Shown: in pieces, positions 41,254 through 42,717 of the stretch
Numbering within the stretch: position 1 is the first letter of the stretch
How the letters are laid out: each line of letters begins with the position of its first letter
Notes under the pieces: generated by a model
Told to the model about the DNA's origin: nothing
The model's database searches: none
Seen by the model: the letters and a program-made list of their open reading frames with translations, nothing else
Origin: an uncultured delta proteobacterium
Lineage (GTDB): Bacteria > Desulfobacterota > WTBG01 > CAIYCZ01 > CAIRTM01
Direction of reading: 5' to 3'
Assembly: GCA_903911225.1 (NCBI GenBank)
Contig: CAIWCT010000009.1
Coordinates: 1 to 42,717 of the forward strand
Length of the DNA stretch: 42,717 nucleotides
Position numbers and translations under genes: made by a program

Positions 41254-42366
41254 ATGGAAAAAACAGCTTATGTTGGAATCGACTATCATATTTCCAAATT
41301 AACTATCGCCGTTAAGATGCAAGATCAAGAAGATTTTCACAGCACCATACATCTTGAGAACAAAACAAAAGTGATTGCCAACTATCTAAAAAAACTATCT
41401 GAGCAGTTTCAGCTCAAAATCTGTTATGAAGCCTCAGGCTCCGGGTATCATTTCCAGCGTCTGTTGCACTCATGGGGATATCACTGCGATGTTATTGCCC
41501 CATCTTTGATTCCTAAAAAAGCTGGCGACCGCCGCAAAAACGACTTTCGTGATGCGCGCGAGCTAGCCCGCAATTATGCCGCCGGTCAGCTTACCGTGGT
41601 CCACCCGCCAACGCAGCATGAGGAAGCTGTCCGTAATGTGGTTCGCTGCCGTCTGGATTTCAAAGAAAATGAAAAGCGCACAAAACAACACATCAACAGC
41701 CTGCTGATCTCTCAAGGGCACTGTTGGCAAAAATCAAAATCAAAATGGACTCTGCAGCATCGCAAATGGATACAGCAGCTGAGTTTTTCCGAGCCGTTTG
41801 TGCTGCAGGTTCTCCAAGAGCATCTTGCCCATCTTGAGTATCTTGAAACCTGCACAGCACGTTTGGACCATCAGATAGAAGAAATCGCAGTCTCTGACAT
41901 CTATGCCCCAAGCGTAAAAAAACTGCGGGCTCTTAAAGGCCTTGGCACCCTTTCGGCCATGATCTTAATCGCCGAAATCACCGACTTTCGACGGTTTGCT
42001 TCCCCGCGGGCGCTTATGAGCTTTCTGGGACTAATCCCTTCAGAGGATACCTCTGGGGTCAAGTGCCGGTATGGCTCCATCACAAAGGCCGGTAACCGCC
42101 GTTGCCGAACACAGCTCATTGAGTCAGTGCGTCATTATATCAAACAACCCCGTATGAGCCGCCAGATGAAAGAAGATTGCGCTCAGGTTGATCCGATCAG
42201 TGCAGGCATTGCACAGAAATGTATGCATCGACTCCACAAACGATACTGGGCGCTGACCATGAAAGGTAAAACCCGTAATGTTGCCCTGGTTGCCATTGCC
42301 CGAGAATTTGTGGGCTTTATTTGGGCGCTCATGACCCTTGATGATGCCGCTGCCCAGGCAGCATAA
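41254..42366 (+). CDS. IS110-family transposase (DEDD / serine recombinase)
   Basis: 370 residues. The N-terminal RuvC-like DEDD domain has D10 (YVGIDYH), E59 (CYEASGSG), and D97/D100 (KNDFRDAREL). The coiled middle leads to the Transposase_20 domain with LRALKGLGTLSAMILIAEI, FRRFASPRALMSFLGL and the conserved Ser-Gly (S267) before YGSITKAGNRRCRTQL. Full length with all key residues, so likely active. IS110 enzymes insert by an RNA-guided mechanism that uses a guide RNA from the element's own non-coding end. Confidence 0.95.
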   Translation: MEKTAYVGIDYHISKLTIAVKMQDQEDFHSTIHLENKTKVIANYLKKLSEQFQLKICYEASGSGYHFQRLLHSWGYHCDVIAPSLIPKKAGDRRKNDFRDARELARNYAAGQLTVVHPPTQHEEAVRNVVRCRLDFKENEKRTKQHINSLLISQGHCWQKSKSKWTLQHRKWIQQLSFSEPFVLQVLQEHLAHLEYLETCTARLDHQIEEIAVSDIYAPSVKKLRALKGLGTLSAMILIAEITDFRRFASPRALMSFLGLIPSEDTSGVKCRYGSITKAGNRRCRTQLIESVRHYIKQPRMSRQMKEDCAQVDPISAGIAQKCMHRLHKRYWALTMKGKTRNVALVAIAREFVGFIWALMTLDDAAAQAA

Positions 42367-42679
42367 CATAAACACTATCAAAGAACGGTTGTTGTAAATC
42401 GCGAAACAAAATATTCTATTGAGGCTAAATTGCACGAGTGGCATCCCGAGGATACTCGACCACCCTATGCTGATAAAAGCATTTTTCGTGCTTGAATGCA
42501 CGCTTGTAGATCGAGTGGCCTCCAGATGGATACCGTATAATGTTGGGTTCGATCCACGAATAGCAGGTTACTCACCATCGTTTTGAGCCCTCGTGCGTTT
42601 GCCTCAGTTTCAAAGGATTTTTATGCCAGTATCATTAATCAATTCAAGTTAAAAAAAACATTGTTTCGTGACTTGACTA
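42367..42679 (+). ncRNA. candidate guide RNA (bridge/seek RNA) of the IS element
   Basis: 313 non-coding bases between the transposase stop and the right subterminal repeat, where IS1111-type elements encode their guide RNA. Seen: hairpin ATGCT-GATAAA-AGCAT near 42469-42484, and a near-repeat CGAGTGGCATCC / CGAGTGGCCTCC. GTTGG near 42542 and ATAGCAGG at 42560-42567 repeat short words at the left flank (41170-41174) and right end (42690-42697) of the element. The boundaries are not defined. Confidence 0.45.
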
Positions 42680-42696
42680 AGCCCGTTTTATAGCAG

Positions 42697-42713
42697 GGTG
42701 GGTGAAACCCACC
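42697..42713. repeat. hairpin at the right edge
   Basis: GGTGGGT-GAA-ACCCACC, a perfect 7-bp stem just outside the right end of the IS. It looks REP-like but belongs to a different family from the GTAGGGGC repeats. The window ends four bases later. Confidence 0.55.
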
Positions 42714-42717
42714 ATTA

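Larger units (their letters stand above)
41176..42696 (+). mobile_element. IS110-family element with subterminal inverted repeats (IS1111 type)
   Basis: About 1.52 kb. Near the left end ATGAAACGGGCT (41183-41194) is matched 11 of 12 by the reverse complement of AGCCCGTTTTAT (42680-42691) near the right end, the subterminal repeats typical of the IS1111 group. It has a short left non-coding part (~78 bases), the transposase, and a long right non-coding part (~310 bases). Exact ends are estimates, and no target duplication is evident. The left flank is an attC-like site. Confidence 0.7.

Noticed and set aside
1-42717. CRISPR arrays, tRNA or rRNA genes
   Set aside because: No regularly spaced repeats and no tRNA or rRNA signatures were seen on either strand, though a covariance scan was not possible.

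Overview
The window reads as a stretch of chromosome from a Gram-negative, probably anaerobic bacterium. A deltaproteobacterium in the broad sense (Desulfobacterota or a relative) is the best guess. The reasons are an aldehyde:ferredoxin oxidoreductase (AOR) behind a Moco-type riboswitch, a precorrin-2 dehydrogenase/hemA/hemC/cobA-hemD order with a CobA-HemD fusion, MopE-like acidic repeats in a secreted protein, a stand-alone biotin-dependent carboxyltransferase, and iron-sulfur flavoproteins. No rRNA, tRNA or CRISPR array was seen, so the placement is an inference.

Layout. 1-2005: the 3' end of a CHAT protease gene and a TIR-membrane-DUF4384 protein. 2234-6931: a YifB/ComM ATPase and a large phosphodiesterase-TPR-sulfotransferase fusion, both on the minus strand. 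7336-8688: a secreted protein with metal-binding repeats. 8875-17845: a surface polysaccharide locus with one divergent O-antigen ligase/polymerase-like gene, then a tightly overlapping run of priming sugar transferase, three glycosyltransferases, a second polymerase/ligase and a flippase. 17906-19853: a carboxyltransferase and a small unknown gene. 19991-21731: two tandem secreted paralogues whose last domain is shared with the 7336-8688 protein.

22004-28618 is the most unusual metabolic region. An AOR gene and a MoaD-like gene run leftward from a strong promoter and a Moco/Tuco-type riboswitch. Rightward, a MarR regulator with a palindromic operator precedes a membrane-anchored ferrochelatase-like protein, a two-cluster ferredoxin fused to a domain resembling ferredoxin-dependent bilin reductases, and an iron-sulfur flavoprotein. 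A second ubiquitin-fold MoaD/ThiS-like gene faces them. Together they suggest an uncharacterised redox or tetrapyrrole-related pathway. 28921-37441 holds a Prc protease, a divergent YchF-like GTPase and the siroheme/heme genes, interrupted by a REP-associated tyrosine transposase (RAYT) whose REP palindromes have been built into the coding ends of hemC and of the transposase itself. RecQ follows.

39954-42717 looks like a small cluster of integron gene cassettes without an integrase in view: attC-like sites bound two small cassettes, and the last site is cut by an IS110-family element with subterminal inverted repeats (IS1111 type). The long 3' non-coding part of that element is a candidate guide RNA. 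All functional calls come from reading the sequence by eye. Alignments, structure predictions and database searches were not run.
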